Assembly: GCA_013215505.1 (NCBI GenBank)
Contig: JABSQZ010000012.1
Coordinates: forward strand, 1 to 64,000
From: Oceanospirillaceae bacterium
GTDB lineage: Bacteria; Pseudomonadota; Gammaproteobacteria; Pseudomonadales; Balneatricaceae
Length of the DNA: 64,000 nucleotides
Reading direction: 5' to 3'
A program made the translations under genes and the position numbers. Positions 1-8,025 of this stretch are shown in pieces. The notes beneath the pieces were generated by a model. That model did no database searches, had not been told where the DNA came from, and worked only from the letters and a program-made list of their open reading frames with translations. Position 1 is the first letter of the stretch. The number at the start of each line of letters is the position of its first letter.

Positions 1-27
1 CCTGACGACTTCCGACTTCCAACTGCC
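1..27 (-). repeat. Degenerate (TTGGAAG)n heptamer repeat, edge copy
   Basis: Read on the reverse strand, this stretch contains GTTGGAAGTCGGAAGTCG, about two to three imperfect copies of the heptamer that forms clean tandem arrays at 14017, 34542 and 59932. It lies 6 bp past the stop codon of the GntR gene, in the same orientation relative to that gene as the copies behind the LOG and glgA genes. The array may continue beyond the window edge. Confidence 0.6.
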
Positions 28-32
28 ACCTT

Positions 33-698
33 TTAGGTGAATATACTGACATACAGTGTCTGCGACTCTTTGATGTGCGTTTGCATTGCCGATTTTGCCT
101 GCTGGCCGTCACGCTGATCTAAAGCGTCTAAAATGGCAAAATGCTCATCCAGCGAATTACTGAAAAAGCTAGGGCTTTCAGCTTGTACGTTTAATGCCCG
201 GTGTGAGAGCCGGTGGCGAATAATATCTTGTAGCAATCTTTTACTGCCGGATGCTCTGGCTATACTGCGATGAAACCAGTCATCAAACTCAGCCCACTGC
301 TCTAGCCAAGTGTGATCTTTGGCTATCTCTTGTAGTTTCTGCGCGCTTGCTCGCAGTTTCGCCAGTGTCTCGCGGTCCATTCTCTGGGCGGCCCTGTAAC
401 AAGCCTCTCCCTCCAGTAAAATGCGCATTTCGAAAATATCGTAAACATCTTCAACACTGAATTTATTGACTACCGGGCGGCGGTTTTTTTCCTGGTGCAA
501 AAAACCATCTTTGATTAAGTCGCGCAGCGCATCATGCACTGGCGTGCGACTGACCCCTAGTTCTAAAGCCAGTTTTTGCTCGGCAACAATTTCTCCGGGC
601 TTCATCTGCGCAGATAAGATACGCGCTAACAGCAATTGGTGGATACGATCTGAGAGGCGCATGTCGCTATTAACATCAGCTAATAACTGCTTTTTCAT
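33..698 (-). CDS. GntR-family transcriptional regulator, FCD (FadR-like) subfamily
   Basis: A 221-residue DNA-binding repressor or activator. Residues ~15-80 form the winged helix-turn-helix typical of GntR proteins (KPGEIVAEQKLALELGVSRT, then PVHDALRDL). Residues ~85-215 form an all-helical FCD ligand domain, with the acidic and histidine residues that bind metal or carboxylate ligands in this family (FDDWFH, LDEHFAILDAL). The ATG start is preceded by a CGGA element 6 bp upstream. The gene is divergent from aceE with ~190 bp between them, so control of aceE and of itself is the obvious inference; E. coli PdhR, also GntR/FCD, controls aceEF. The ligand cannot be read from the sequence. Confidence 0.9.
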   Translation of the reverse strand: MKKQLLADVNSDMRLSDRIHQLLLARILSAQMKPGEIVAEQKLALELGVSRTPVHDALRDLIKDGFLHQEKNRRPVVNKFSVEDVYDIFEMRILLEGEACYRAAQRMDRETLAKLRASAQKLQEIAKDHTWLEQWAEFDDWFHRSIARASGSKRLLQDIIRHRLSHRALNVQAESPSFFSNSLDEHFAILDALDQRDGQQAKSAMQTHIKESQTLYVSIFT

Positions 699-776
699 AA
701 TTAATCCGATTAAACAAAGGGGCTAAGAATAACAAAATATAGCCTCGATACTAGGATTATGTTTACAGATTACCGA

Positions 777-792
777 AAAGTGCATGCACTTT
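777..792. promoter_or_regulatory. Perfect 16-bp palindrome, candidate operator
   Basis: AAAGTGCATGCACTTT is a perfect palindrome in the divergent GntR-aceE intergenic region. Its position fits an operator for the neighbouring regulator. It does not match the usual FCD core (TNGTNNNACNA), so the assignment is inference. Confidence 0.4.
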
Positions 793-826
793 GTGCAAAA
801 GTGACTTCATTTTTATAAATAGTTAA

Positions 827-839
827 TGTAGTCTGTACA
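827..839. promoter_or_regulatory. TGTA-N5-TACA dyad, candidate GntR site
   Basis: TGTAGTCTGTACA is a short dyad about 48 bp upstream of the aceE start. FCD-type GntR proteins often bind TTGTATACAA-like dyads, and this resembles a spaced version. Weak evidence on its own. Confidence 0.25.
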
Positions 840-886
840 AAAAACATTAGTCAAAGATAAAACAGTGATTTTGGGTGGGACAAGTA

Positions 887-3562
887 ATGACGGTTGATCA
901 ACAAACAACAGCAGCTTTTAATGACAGCGATAAATTATTAGAGAACCAGGAGTGGTTAGCCGCATTAGACGATGTAATGAATCACCAGGGCGAGCATCGC
1001 ACCCGAGAACTGTTACGGTTGTTACAAGCATCTATGCTGCAAAAAAACATTCAGCTTTCCGATGCACCGCTTAATACCCCCTACCGGAATACAATTCCAG
1101 TGACTGATCAGCCTAGTTATCCCGGCAACCCAGAATTGGAAACGCAGCTAGAGAATATCATCCGCTGGAACGCAGCAGCTATGGTGTTAAAAGCCAACGA
1201 TTTAGGCACCGGTGTAGGCGGGCATATTTCTACCTATCAATCTGCGGCGACTATGCTCGAAGTAGGATTTAACCATATCTTTAAGAGCGCCAGCGAAAAC
1301 TACGGCGGCGATCAATTGATGGTGCAGGCACACGCCGCCCCGGGATTGTATGCCAGAGCTTATCTCGAAGGACGCTTGAGCAAAAACCAGCTGGATAATT
1401 TTCGCCGCGAACTGCAACCGGGGGGTGGCCTTAGCTCTTACCCACACCCCAGACGAATGGATGATTTTTGGCAGGGGCCGACGGCCTCTATGGGGCTGTC
1501 GACGCCTTCCGCCATCTATCAGGCAAGGTTTATGAAATACCTCGAAAACCGTGGTTTGAAAGCCGCTGATGGTGGAAAAATCTGGTGTTTCATCGGCGAT
1601 GGAGAGTCCGACGAGCCAGAAGTGATGGGTACTATCAATATGGCTACCCGGGACAATTTAGACAACTTGGTGATGGTCATTAACTGTAACTTGCAGCGCC
1701 TGGACGGCCCGGTGCGTGGAAACGGTAAAATCATTCAAGAACTGGAGCGCAACTATCGCGGTGCCGGTTGGAATGTGATTAAAGTCATCTGGGGCAGCGA
1801 ATGGGATGAGTTGTTCTCCCGCGATAGTGAGGGAGTCTTACAGGCGCGAATGGATGTTGCAGTGGACGGCGACTACCAGTTTTACACTGTCTCTGATGGT
1901 GAGACGGTCCGCAACCACTGGATAGCTAACGATCCTAGATTAGAAGCGTTAATGAAAACCTTATCCGATGAACAAATACGCTGTATTAAGCGCGGTGGTC
2001 ACGATAGAAACAAGGTTTATGCCGCTTTTGAGAAGGCCTTAAAGCAAAACGGTAAGCCGACAGTGTTGCTGATTAAAACTGTTAAAGGGGAGGGCATGGG
2101 AGCCTCCGCTGAAGGGCAGAATACCGCCCATCAGAAAAAACAAATGACCGATGCTGAGCGTATCGCTATGGGCCGACGCTTTAATATTCCCTTAGATGAT
2201 AAACAGTTGGCCAGTGCCGAACTGTACAAACCCGCTGAAGGTAGCCCGGTGATGCAGTACTTGCACAGCAAGAGGCAGCAGCTCAATGGTTACTTACCGA
2301 GCAGAAAAGTAACGGCGAAGAGTTTGCCGGCGCCAGAGTTAAAGCTATTTTCCAAGACCTTGGAGGGCAATAAACGTGTGCAATCGACCACCATGGCGTT
2401 TGTTCGAATGTTATCAATATTGTTAAAAGATGCCGAATTAGGTAAGTACATAGTGCCAATTGTCCCGGATGAAGCACGTACTTTTGGCATGGAGGCACTG
2501 TTCAATCAATTTGGTATCTACTCCAGCGAGGGACAAAAGTATAAGCCCGTAGATTCCAGTAGTTTGCTGCCCTACAAGGAAGCTAAAGACGGACAACTGT
2601 TACAGGAGGGAATCTGTGAAACGGGTGCTATGGCATCCTTTATGGCCGCAGGTACCGCCTATGCGAACTACGCAGTTCCCACCATTCCCTTCTATATATT
2701 TTATTCGATGTTTGGTTTTCAACGCGTCGGTGACATGATCTGGGCCTGTGCCGACAGTATGGCGAAAGGTTTTTTGTTGGGGGCCACCGCGGGGCGAACT
2801 ACCTTAAACGGTGAGGGACTGCAACATCAAGATGGTCACTCTCAGGCGATCGCTGCCACAGTACCCAACTTGCAGTGTTACGATCCGGCGTTTGGCTATG
2901 AGCTGGCAATCATTATTCGCGACGGTATCGATCGTATGTACCAGCAAGATCAGAAGATCTTCTATTACATTACCCTCTACAACGAAAACTACTCGATGCC
3001 TGCGATGCCTGAGGGAGTAGAAAAGCAAGTGCTGCAGGGTATGTACAAATTCCAGCAAAGCACTGCTCAAGGATACAAAGTACATTTGCTCGGCAGTGGC
3101 AGTATCATCCAGGAAGTACTCAAAGCTGCTCAAATATTGGAGACTTTAGGTTGCAGCCCTGATATCTGGAGTGTCACTAGTTATACGCAACTGACCCGCA
3201 ACGCACAAAAAATTGAACGACAGAATTTACTGGATCCCGAACATACTCAGCTCAATGACATTCAGATAATTACCGGGGATCAGCAGGGCGCCTTTGTGGC
3301 AGTCAGTGACCATATCAAGTCATTACCCAATGGCATCGCTCGCTGGTTACCATCAACACCCGTGGTCTTGGGCACCGATGGTTTCGGTTTGTCAGAAGCG
3401 CGTGATACCTTAAGGGATTATTTTGAAGTAGACGCTAAATATATTGCCTGGGGGGCAATGACGAAGCTTTTCCAACAGCAAACGATTAATGCACAGCAGT
3501 TACAGCAGGCACGGGAACAGTTGCAGATACCTCGGGACAAGCTGGATCCTACTGAAGTTTAA
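887..3562 (+). CDS. aceE: Pyruvate dehydrogenase E1 component, homodimeric type
   Basis: A ThDP-dependent 2-oxoacid decarboxylase of ~891 residues, close to the 887 of E. coli AceE. The ThDP motif is GDGESDEPE followed ~28 residues later by NCNLQRLDGPV. The active-site loop RGGHDRNKVY and the EARTFGMEALF / LQEGICETGA blocks match AceE. The ATG at 887 is chosen over an in-frame GTG at 875 because GGGTGGGA lies ~7 bp before it. In E. coli the gene is followed by aceF and lpd; here the next gene is a convergent sensor kinase, so E2 and E3 must be encoded elsewhere. A specialised paralogue (for example a 2-oxobutyrate-type E1) cannot be excluded. The divergent GntR gene is the likely regulator. 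Confidence 0.93.
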   Translation: MTVDQQTTAAFNDSDKLLENQEWLAALDDVMNHQGEHRTRELLRLLQASMLQKNIQLSDAPLNTPYRNTIPVTDQPSYPGNPELETQLENIIRWNAAAMVLKANDLGTGVGGHISTYQSAATMLEVGFNHIFKSASENYGGDQLMVQAHAAPGLYARAYLEGRLSKNQLDNFRRELQPGGGLSSYPHPRRMDDFWQGPTASMGLSTPSAIYQARFMKYLENRGLKAADGGKIWCFIGDGESDEPEVMGTINMATRDNLDNLVMVINCNLQRLDGPVRGNGKIIQELERNYRGAGWNVIKVIWGSEWDELFSRDSEGVLQARMDVAVDGDYQFYTVSDGETVRNHWIANDPRLEALMKTLSDEQIRCIKRGGHDRNKVYAAFEKALKQNGKPTVLLIKTVKGEGMGASAEGQNTAHQKKQMTDAERIAMGRRFNIPLDDKQLASAELYKPAEGSPVMQYLHSKRQQLNGYLPSRKVTAKSLPAPELKLFSKTLEGNKRVQSTTMAFVRMLSILLKDAELGKYIVPIVPDEARTFGMEALFNQFGIYSSEGQKYKPVDSSSLLPYKEAKDGQLLQEGICETGAMASFMAAGTAYANYAVPTIPFYIFYSMFGFQRVGDMIWACADSMAKGFLLGATAGRTTLNGEGLQHQDGHSQAIAATVPNLQCYDPAFGYELAIIIRDGIDRMYQQDQKIFYYITLYNENYSMPAMPEGVEKQVLQGMYKFQQSTAQGYKVHLLGSGSIIQEVLKAAQILETLGCSPDIWSVTSYTQLTRNAQKIERQNLLDPEHTQLNDIQIITGDQQGAFVAVSDHIKSLPNGIARWLPSTPVVLGTDGFGLSEARDTLRDYFEVDAKYIAWGAMTKLFQQQTINAQQLQQAREQLQIPRDKLDPTEV

Positions 3563-3573
3563 GACAGAGCAAA

Positions 3574-3610
3574 ACCACTGTGCAATTAGCTAGACTGGTT
3601 AGGCAGTGGT
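3574..3610. terminator. Possible bidirectional terminator stem
   Basis: ACCACTG and CAGTGGT form a 7-bp stem around a 23-nt loop, between the convergent ends of aceE and the sensor kinase. No T-run follows, so it is only a candidate. Confidence 0.3.
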
Positions 3611-3630
3611 CTGCCGGTGTCAATTGGCCA

Positions 3631-6600
3631 TTATACTTGTAGTAAAATAATAAACTTACAGCCCTGGTTACTCTCACTGATGCACTTTATTTCGCCATTA
3701 AAGGTACTAGTGACTAAGTTATATACGATATTTAATCCCAGACCACTGCCACCATTGTCCCGGTTGGTGGTAAAAAAGGGATCAAATATTTTTGGTAGAT
3801 CTTCTCCTGCGATACCAATGCCGTTATCAATATAAATAATTGACAATGTAGTTTTTTCAAGACGCACTTGTATACTGACATTGCCATCATCTACCCCTTT
3901 GAAGGCATGGGAAATAGAATTCATCAACAGGTTGGTAATAATTTGTGAAAAAGCGCCGGGGAAAGAGTTAATTGAGATGCCGATGGGGCAATCAATGTTA
4001 ACCTGGATGTCGGTCTTTTTGACCACTGAATGCACACTAGTGAGAATCTCTACAAGGTACTTTTTAACGTCAAAGAGTCTTTTTTCTTCACTGGTTTGAT
4101 CAACTGCAATCTGCTTAAAACTGCGGACTAGTTGCGCGGCTTTTTCCAGATTAACATGCACCAAAGAAGTAGATTTTGCACATCTGATGAGGAATTTATT
4201 TAGGCCTTTTCGACTGAGTTGGTTATCTTCAAATTCTCTTTTAATATCTACAGTTAAATCATACAAATGGGTAATACCGGTCAAGCTTATGCCGACTGGG
4301 GTGTTGATTTCATGGGCGACACCTGCCACTAATGCCCCAAGGGCGGCCATTTTCTCGGCGGCTATCAACTGATCCTGAGTGCGCTCCAAATTTTCAATGG
4401 TTGTTAACAGCTCTTCATTGGAGTGTTCTAGTTGTTCGGTTTTATGAATATTGAGTTCTTCTAAATGTTTTTTAGCGCTGATATCTCTCCATACAAAGTG
4501 CACCAGATTTTGCTTGTTAGAGCAAATTCTGGTCATCACTATTTCTACCCAAAACGCCTGGTGATTATGCTTCAGGCACAGCCACTCAAGGCGGTTACTG
4601 CCGGTCTTAAAACATTTTTTAATATTAAGTGCCGATTTATTTTTTGACATCGAGCCATCAGGCTGCACCGGTGGTGATAAATCAGCGGGATCAGCGGCTA
4701 AGAACTCTGGCTTATTGGAGTATTGCAGCATCTCTAATAATGCGTTATTACAATCGATAAATTTTCCTTCGGAATAGAGGGAAACTCCGTCAGAGCTTTC
4801 ATTAAACAGTGACTCATAAATATTTTGTTGTTCGGTTAGCAGTCGATTGGTCTCTTCAAACTCAGCTGAACGTTGAATTATTTGCCCTTGTAATAACTTT
4901 TTTTCATCAATATCTCGAGAGAGCAGGTGCATTATTTCCTGGTCGTGATAGTTAACTTTTGTCATGACAATCTCTACCCAAATAACCTCCCCAGATAGTT
5001 TTTTGGTCTGCCATTCGAATTTGACCGTCCCCTGCTCGCGGCACTGCTCTAGCTTAGCTAACATTTTCAATCGTGATTCAACCCCATCGTCCTGATAAAA
5101 CGGAGCTATTGCCCCCGCTTTAGTGAGCAGTAAATGCTCTTTACTGGGGTAACCACACATTTTTATCGCAGCATTATTAGCATCAAAGTAACGTCCGTCT
5201 TTCACCAGAAATATGGCATCCGAAGTATCTTTGAATAGCGTTTCGAATTTTGCATTTTGCTGCTCCAATTCGTAGTTTATATACTCGATATTATGCTTAG
5301 CGCTAGAGAGTTTTTTCAGAAAAAACAATACCACCAGCATAATAATGAAAAAGACAGCCAACAACTGATAGATAATCCGATAGTCGATTGCAATACTAAC
5401 GGCACTAGTAATCCATTTATCCCGAATTTTCCGCTGTTCTTCATCGGTGATCGAGGCAATTACTTTGTTTATTATCGACAAAAGAGTCAACGCATCTTTT
5501 TGCACTAAAAATTTATGTCGGTAACTGAGTTCAGTGACCCCGGCAATTTTCAGCTGCTGGAAATAATTCAATATTTGGTATACGGCTATTACTTCGTGGC
5601 CAACAAAAGCATAAGCATCACCTTTAGAAATCAATGCCAGAGCCTGACTAACAGTTGCCGTGGTAATAAGGTTAATATCCGGGTAGTTGTTGATCAGGGC
5701 GTAGTGAGCACTAGAATATTTTGGCACAACCACAGTTTGCCCGGTCAAGTCGTTAACATTATTTATAAAGCCCGCGTCTTTAGCGGTGACTATGACATAT
5801 CGAAAACTCGCATATTGATCGGAAATTCTGCCTAAATTCATCGTGCCAGAATTAAAGCAGGCAATTATATCAATGTCTTTTGCAATGAATTTGCCGATCA
5901 GCTCCTCTCTGGATGTGGAGTGAGTATAGTGAAAAACTAAGCCGGTTTTTTGTTCAACTAATGTCAGATAGTCGCGACATAGCCCTAAATATTTACCCGA
6001 TTCGAGCATTGATAATGGCTCCCAAATAGTTTCAGAAAACCTGATTTTGGGATGGCGGGCAATATATTTTCTCTCAGACAAGGTCAATTCAAATTTGTCT
6101 TTGAGCAGATCAAAGTCGCGATAGATACCCTTCACATAATTATAGTCTTTAAACGCTTCAAAATTGTGCAGGCTAGGGTATAAATGGTTATTTTGCACTG
6201 CTATTTTTAATAGAGTTTCGTCAAAGTCAATTTGAATAGTACCCACTTTTTTACTGCTCCCTCCCGCAGTGTAAATACTGTCATAACGGCTGGAAATGGG
6301 GAGTTTTTCAACGGAGTTATACACCAGAGGATTGCCCTCTATATCGAAGATTTTAATTTCGTTAATAAAGGTTAACGAGGAAAATATTTCAACCAGGTAA
6401 TCGAGCGTCGGAATGTCTTGCTGCAGGATGAACTTTGCCAGCAGTGTCGAAAAAAATGCGCTAAATTGTTGCTTGGCGAGAATATCATTTTCAACATACT
6501 TGCTGATAATTTCTTGGTATCGCCCGGTCAGTTTAATGATCTGCAAGTTTTGATTAAACACATCCCTGAATTCTTTATCTCTGAAAGCGACTTTGTAGAT

Positions 6601-7287
6601 GTTTTTGTGCGGGAAAATAAAATCAAAATTAAATTCTGACTCAGATCGCTCAGACAGTTTTCTTAAGTACCACTTGAAGACGTTTCTATCAATGATGATG
6701 AGATCACTTTTTTTAGACAGAAAACCTTCAACTTGCAAGTTTTGATTACTTTGTTCCGAATAGGTTATAGGTCTATTGTCCGGGTTGAACAAATTAAAGT
6801 ATTGGCCACCTAAAAATTTATACGCATCCACCAATGCGACTATTTTATACCGGGACAAATCACTGACTTTGCGAATGCTTATTGCATTGGTTTTTTCAGT
6901 CACAACCGCATTCTCGAAGCTGATAAAGTCGTTCGAATAATAAAACTCATCGACAGCAGCTTTGACCGTGACCGCGATGTCAAAATCACTATTGTTGGCA
7001 AAAAACATAGGAACATTTGAGGTATCTAAGTGCTGTTCTCTGTTAATAGACATATTACTCAGAGATAACACGGCTTCAATTAACTCATATTCAATTCCTT
7101 TTAACTTTTGCGAGTCGAAAGTATAGGGCTCACGCCCAGTACCAAAAATTACATTGACTTTTTTACTGGCGACAGTCGCAGCCTGGGCTGAGAAGCTGCT
7201 GGGGTGAGTATTAGCATAACTGCTACTGATGCAAACAGCACATAGCATTGTTATGAAAATTATTCGCTTTAAAAAAAAGTCCAACAT
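3631..7287 (-). CDS. BvgS/EvgS-like multi-sensor histidine kinase
   Basis: A 1218-residue membrane sensor kinase. It has a signal peptide (~1-25) and two periplasmic amino-acid-binding-protein-like domains (SBP_bac_3; ~45-270 and ~405-635). Between them (~280-390) is a segment that looks like a small Cache-like sensor. One strong membrane helix (~643-667, LLAVFFIIMLVVLFFL) is followed by two PAS domains (~684-800 and ~824-945). A coiled coil leads to HisKA with H-box GVAHEIN (His ~992), then HATPase_c with DNGIGI and GGSGLGL boxes. It ends there: the receiver and HPt modules of BvgS are absent, and no response regulator is adjacent. AAGGA lies 5-6 bp before the ATG. The substrate is unknown; an amino acid or similar small ligand is the family expectation. 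Confidence 0.9.
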   Translation of the reverse strand: MLDFFLKRIIFITMLCAVCISSSYANTHPSSFSAQAATVASKKVNVIFGTGREPYTFDSQKLKGIEYELIEAVLSLSNMSINREQHLDTSNVPMFFANNSDFDIAVTVKAAVDEFYYSNDFISFENAVVTEKTNAISIRKVSDLSRYKIVALVDAYKFLGGQYFNLFNPDNRPITYSEQSNQNLQVEGFLSKKSDLIIIDRNVFKWYLRKLSERSESEFNFDFIFPHKNIYKVAFRDKEFRDVFNQNLQIIKLTGRYQEIISKYVENDILAKQQFSAFFSTLLAKFILQQDIPTLDYLVEIFSSLTFINEIKIFDIEGNPLVYNSVEKLPISSRYDSIYTAGGSSKKVGTIQIDFDETLLKIAVQNNHLYPSLHNFEAFKDYNYVKGIYRDFDLLKDKFELTLSERKYIARHPKIRFSETIWEPLSMLESGKYLGLCRDYLTLVEQKTGLVFHYTHSTSREELIGKFIAKDIDIIACFNSGTMNLGRISDQYASFRYVIVTAKDAGFINNVNDLTGQTVVVPKYSSAHYALINNYPDINLITTATVSQALALISKGDAYAFVGHEVIAVYQILNYFQQLKIAGVTELSYRHKFLVQKDALTLLSIINKVIASITDEEQRKIRDKWITSAVSIAIDYRIIYQLLAVFFIIMLVVLFFLKKLSSAKHNIEYINYELEQQNAKFETLFKDTSDAIFLVKDGRYFDANNAAIKMCGYPSKEHLLLTKAGAIAPFYQDDGVESRLKMLAKLEQCREQGTVKFEWQTKKLSGEVIWVEIVMTKVNYHDQEIMHLLSRDIDEKKLLQGQIIQRSAEFEETNRLLTEQQNIYESLFNESSDGVSLYSEGKFIDCNNALLEMLQYSNKPEFLAADPADLSPPVQPDGSMSKNKSALNIKKCFKTGSNRLEWLCLKHNHQAFWVEIVMTRICSNKQNLVHFVWRDISAKKHLEELNIHKTEQLEHSNEELLTTIENLERTQDQLIAAEKMAALGALVAGVAHEINTPVGISLTGITHLYDLTVDIKREFEDNQLSRKGLNKFLIRCAKSTSLVHVNLEKAAQLVRSFKQIAVDQTSEEKRLFDVKKYLVEILTSVHSVVKKTDIQVNIDCPIGISINSFPGAFSQIITNLLMNSISHAFKGVDDGNVSIQVRLEKTTLSIIYIDNGIGIAGEDLPKIFDPFFTTNRDNGGSGLGLNIVYNLVTSTFNGEIKCISESNQGCKFIILLQV

Positions 7288-7917
7288 AGAGTCCTTCTAT
7301 GAACTTGTAGGGTGAACTAAAGGATAGTCGCATGCTGCAAATTTTGGTTATCGCCATCCTTACTGATTCCATTTACAGTATTTAAGCGAGCTTTATTTGC
7401 GGACTGGTAAACCCCGTATCAGCTGTGAACTATGCGACGACTAATTACGATGCCAGATTTAGCCCGGTATGAAAAGAAAATTGCACTAAGGCTGCTTATT
7501 TTAGGAATTTCTCATAGATATCAAGAAAGTATTTGAGATACAGCAGCTAGTGACATGGGTTGTTATGCGATATTTCCTGGGCGCATACAAGGTTCTAGAG
7601 TAAATAGAATAACAATTATGCACTGAGGTTACAGTGGGGACTAACTACTGCTGAGTAAAGGTGGCAAATGCAACCTATGTACCGCTAAGTGCAGGTTACT
7701 GGTGGTATCCGAAAATTTTATCGACTACAGCCACAGCAAAGCGCAAGGAAATCTCTGAGTACTGGCTGGGTTTGCTGATCGGCCATAGAAACATCGGCAT
7801 TCAGTGCAAGCTAAGGGGCATTAGAAAAGTCCTCTCGATAGTACTGTTATGCAAAAATGCCGCGCCTGCTGCTATCTAGCAATCCCATGACGTTTTCAGC
7901 AAAGCTCAACACAAACC
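7288..7917. other. Gene-free stretch upstream of the molybdoenzyme
   Basis: About 630 bp between the divergent sensor kinase and the Fur-box candidate of the YdeP-like gene. One 72-codon open frame (7661-7879) exists, but it lacks a Shine-Dalgarno site and resembles no family I know. I see no RNA gene or repeat. The sequence looks like decayed DNA plus two promoter regions. Confidence 0.5.
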
Positions 7918-7924
7918 ATGCAAA

Positions 7925-7939
7925 TAATAATAGTTATCA
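7925..7939. promoter_or_regulatory. Candidate Fur box
   Basis: TAATAATAGTTATCA matches the 7-1-7 Fur dyad TGATAAT-N-ATTATCA at 12 of 14 positions. It lies ~87 bp before the start of the YdeP-like gene, in a plausible promoter position. Iron-dependent repression is the inference. Confidence 0.5.
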
Positions 7940-8025
7940 TTTGCAATTACCGAATGGGTTCTGTACAAGTACGCGCACAATGCATATATCCCCAATTTAT
8001 GGCGGCAATTTTTAAGGAAAGGCAC

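Noticed and set aside
7661-7879. 72-codon open frame before the YdeP-like gene
   Set aside because: No ribosome site, no family resemblance and composition like the surrounding gap.
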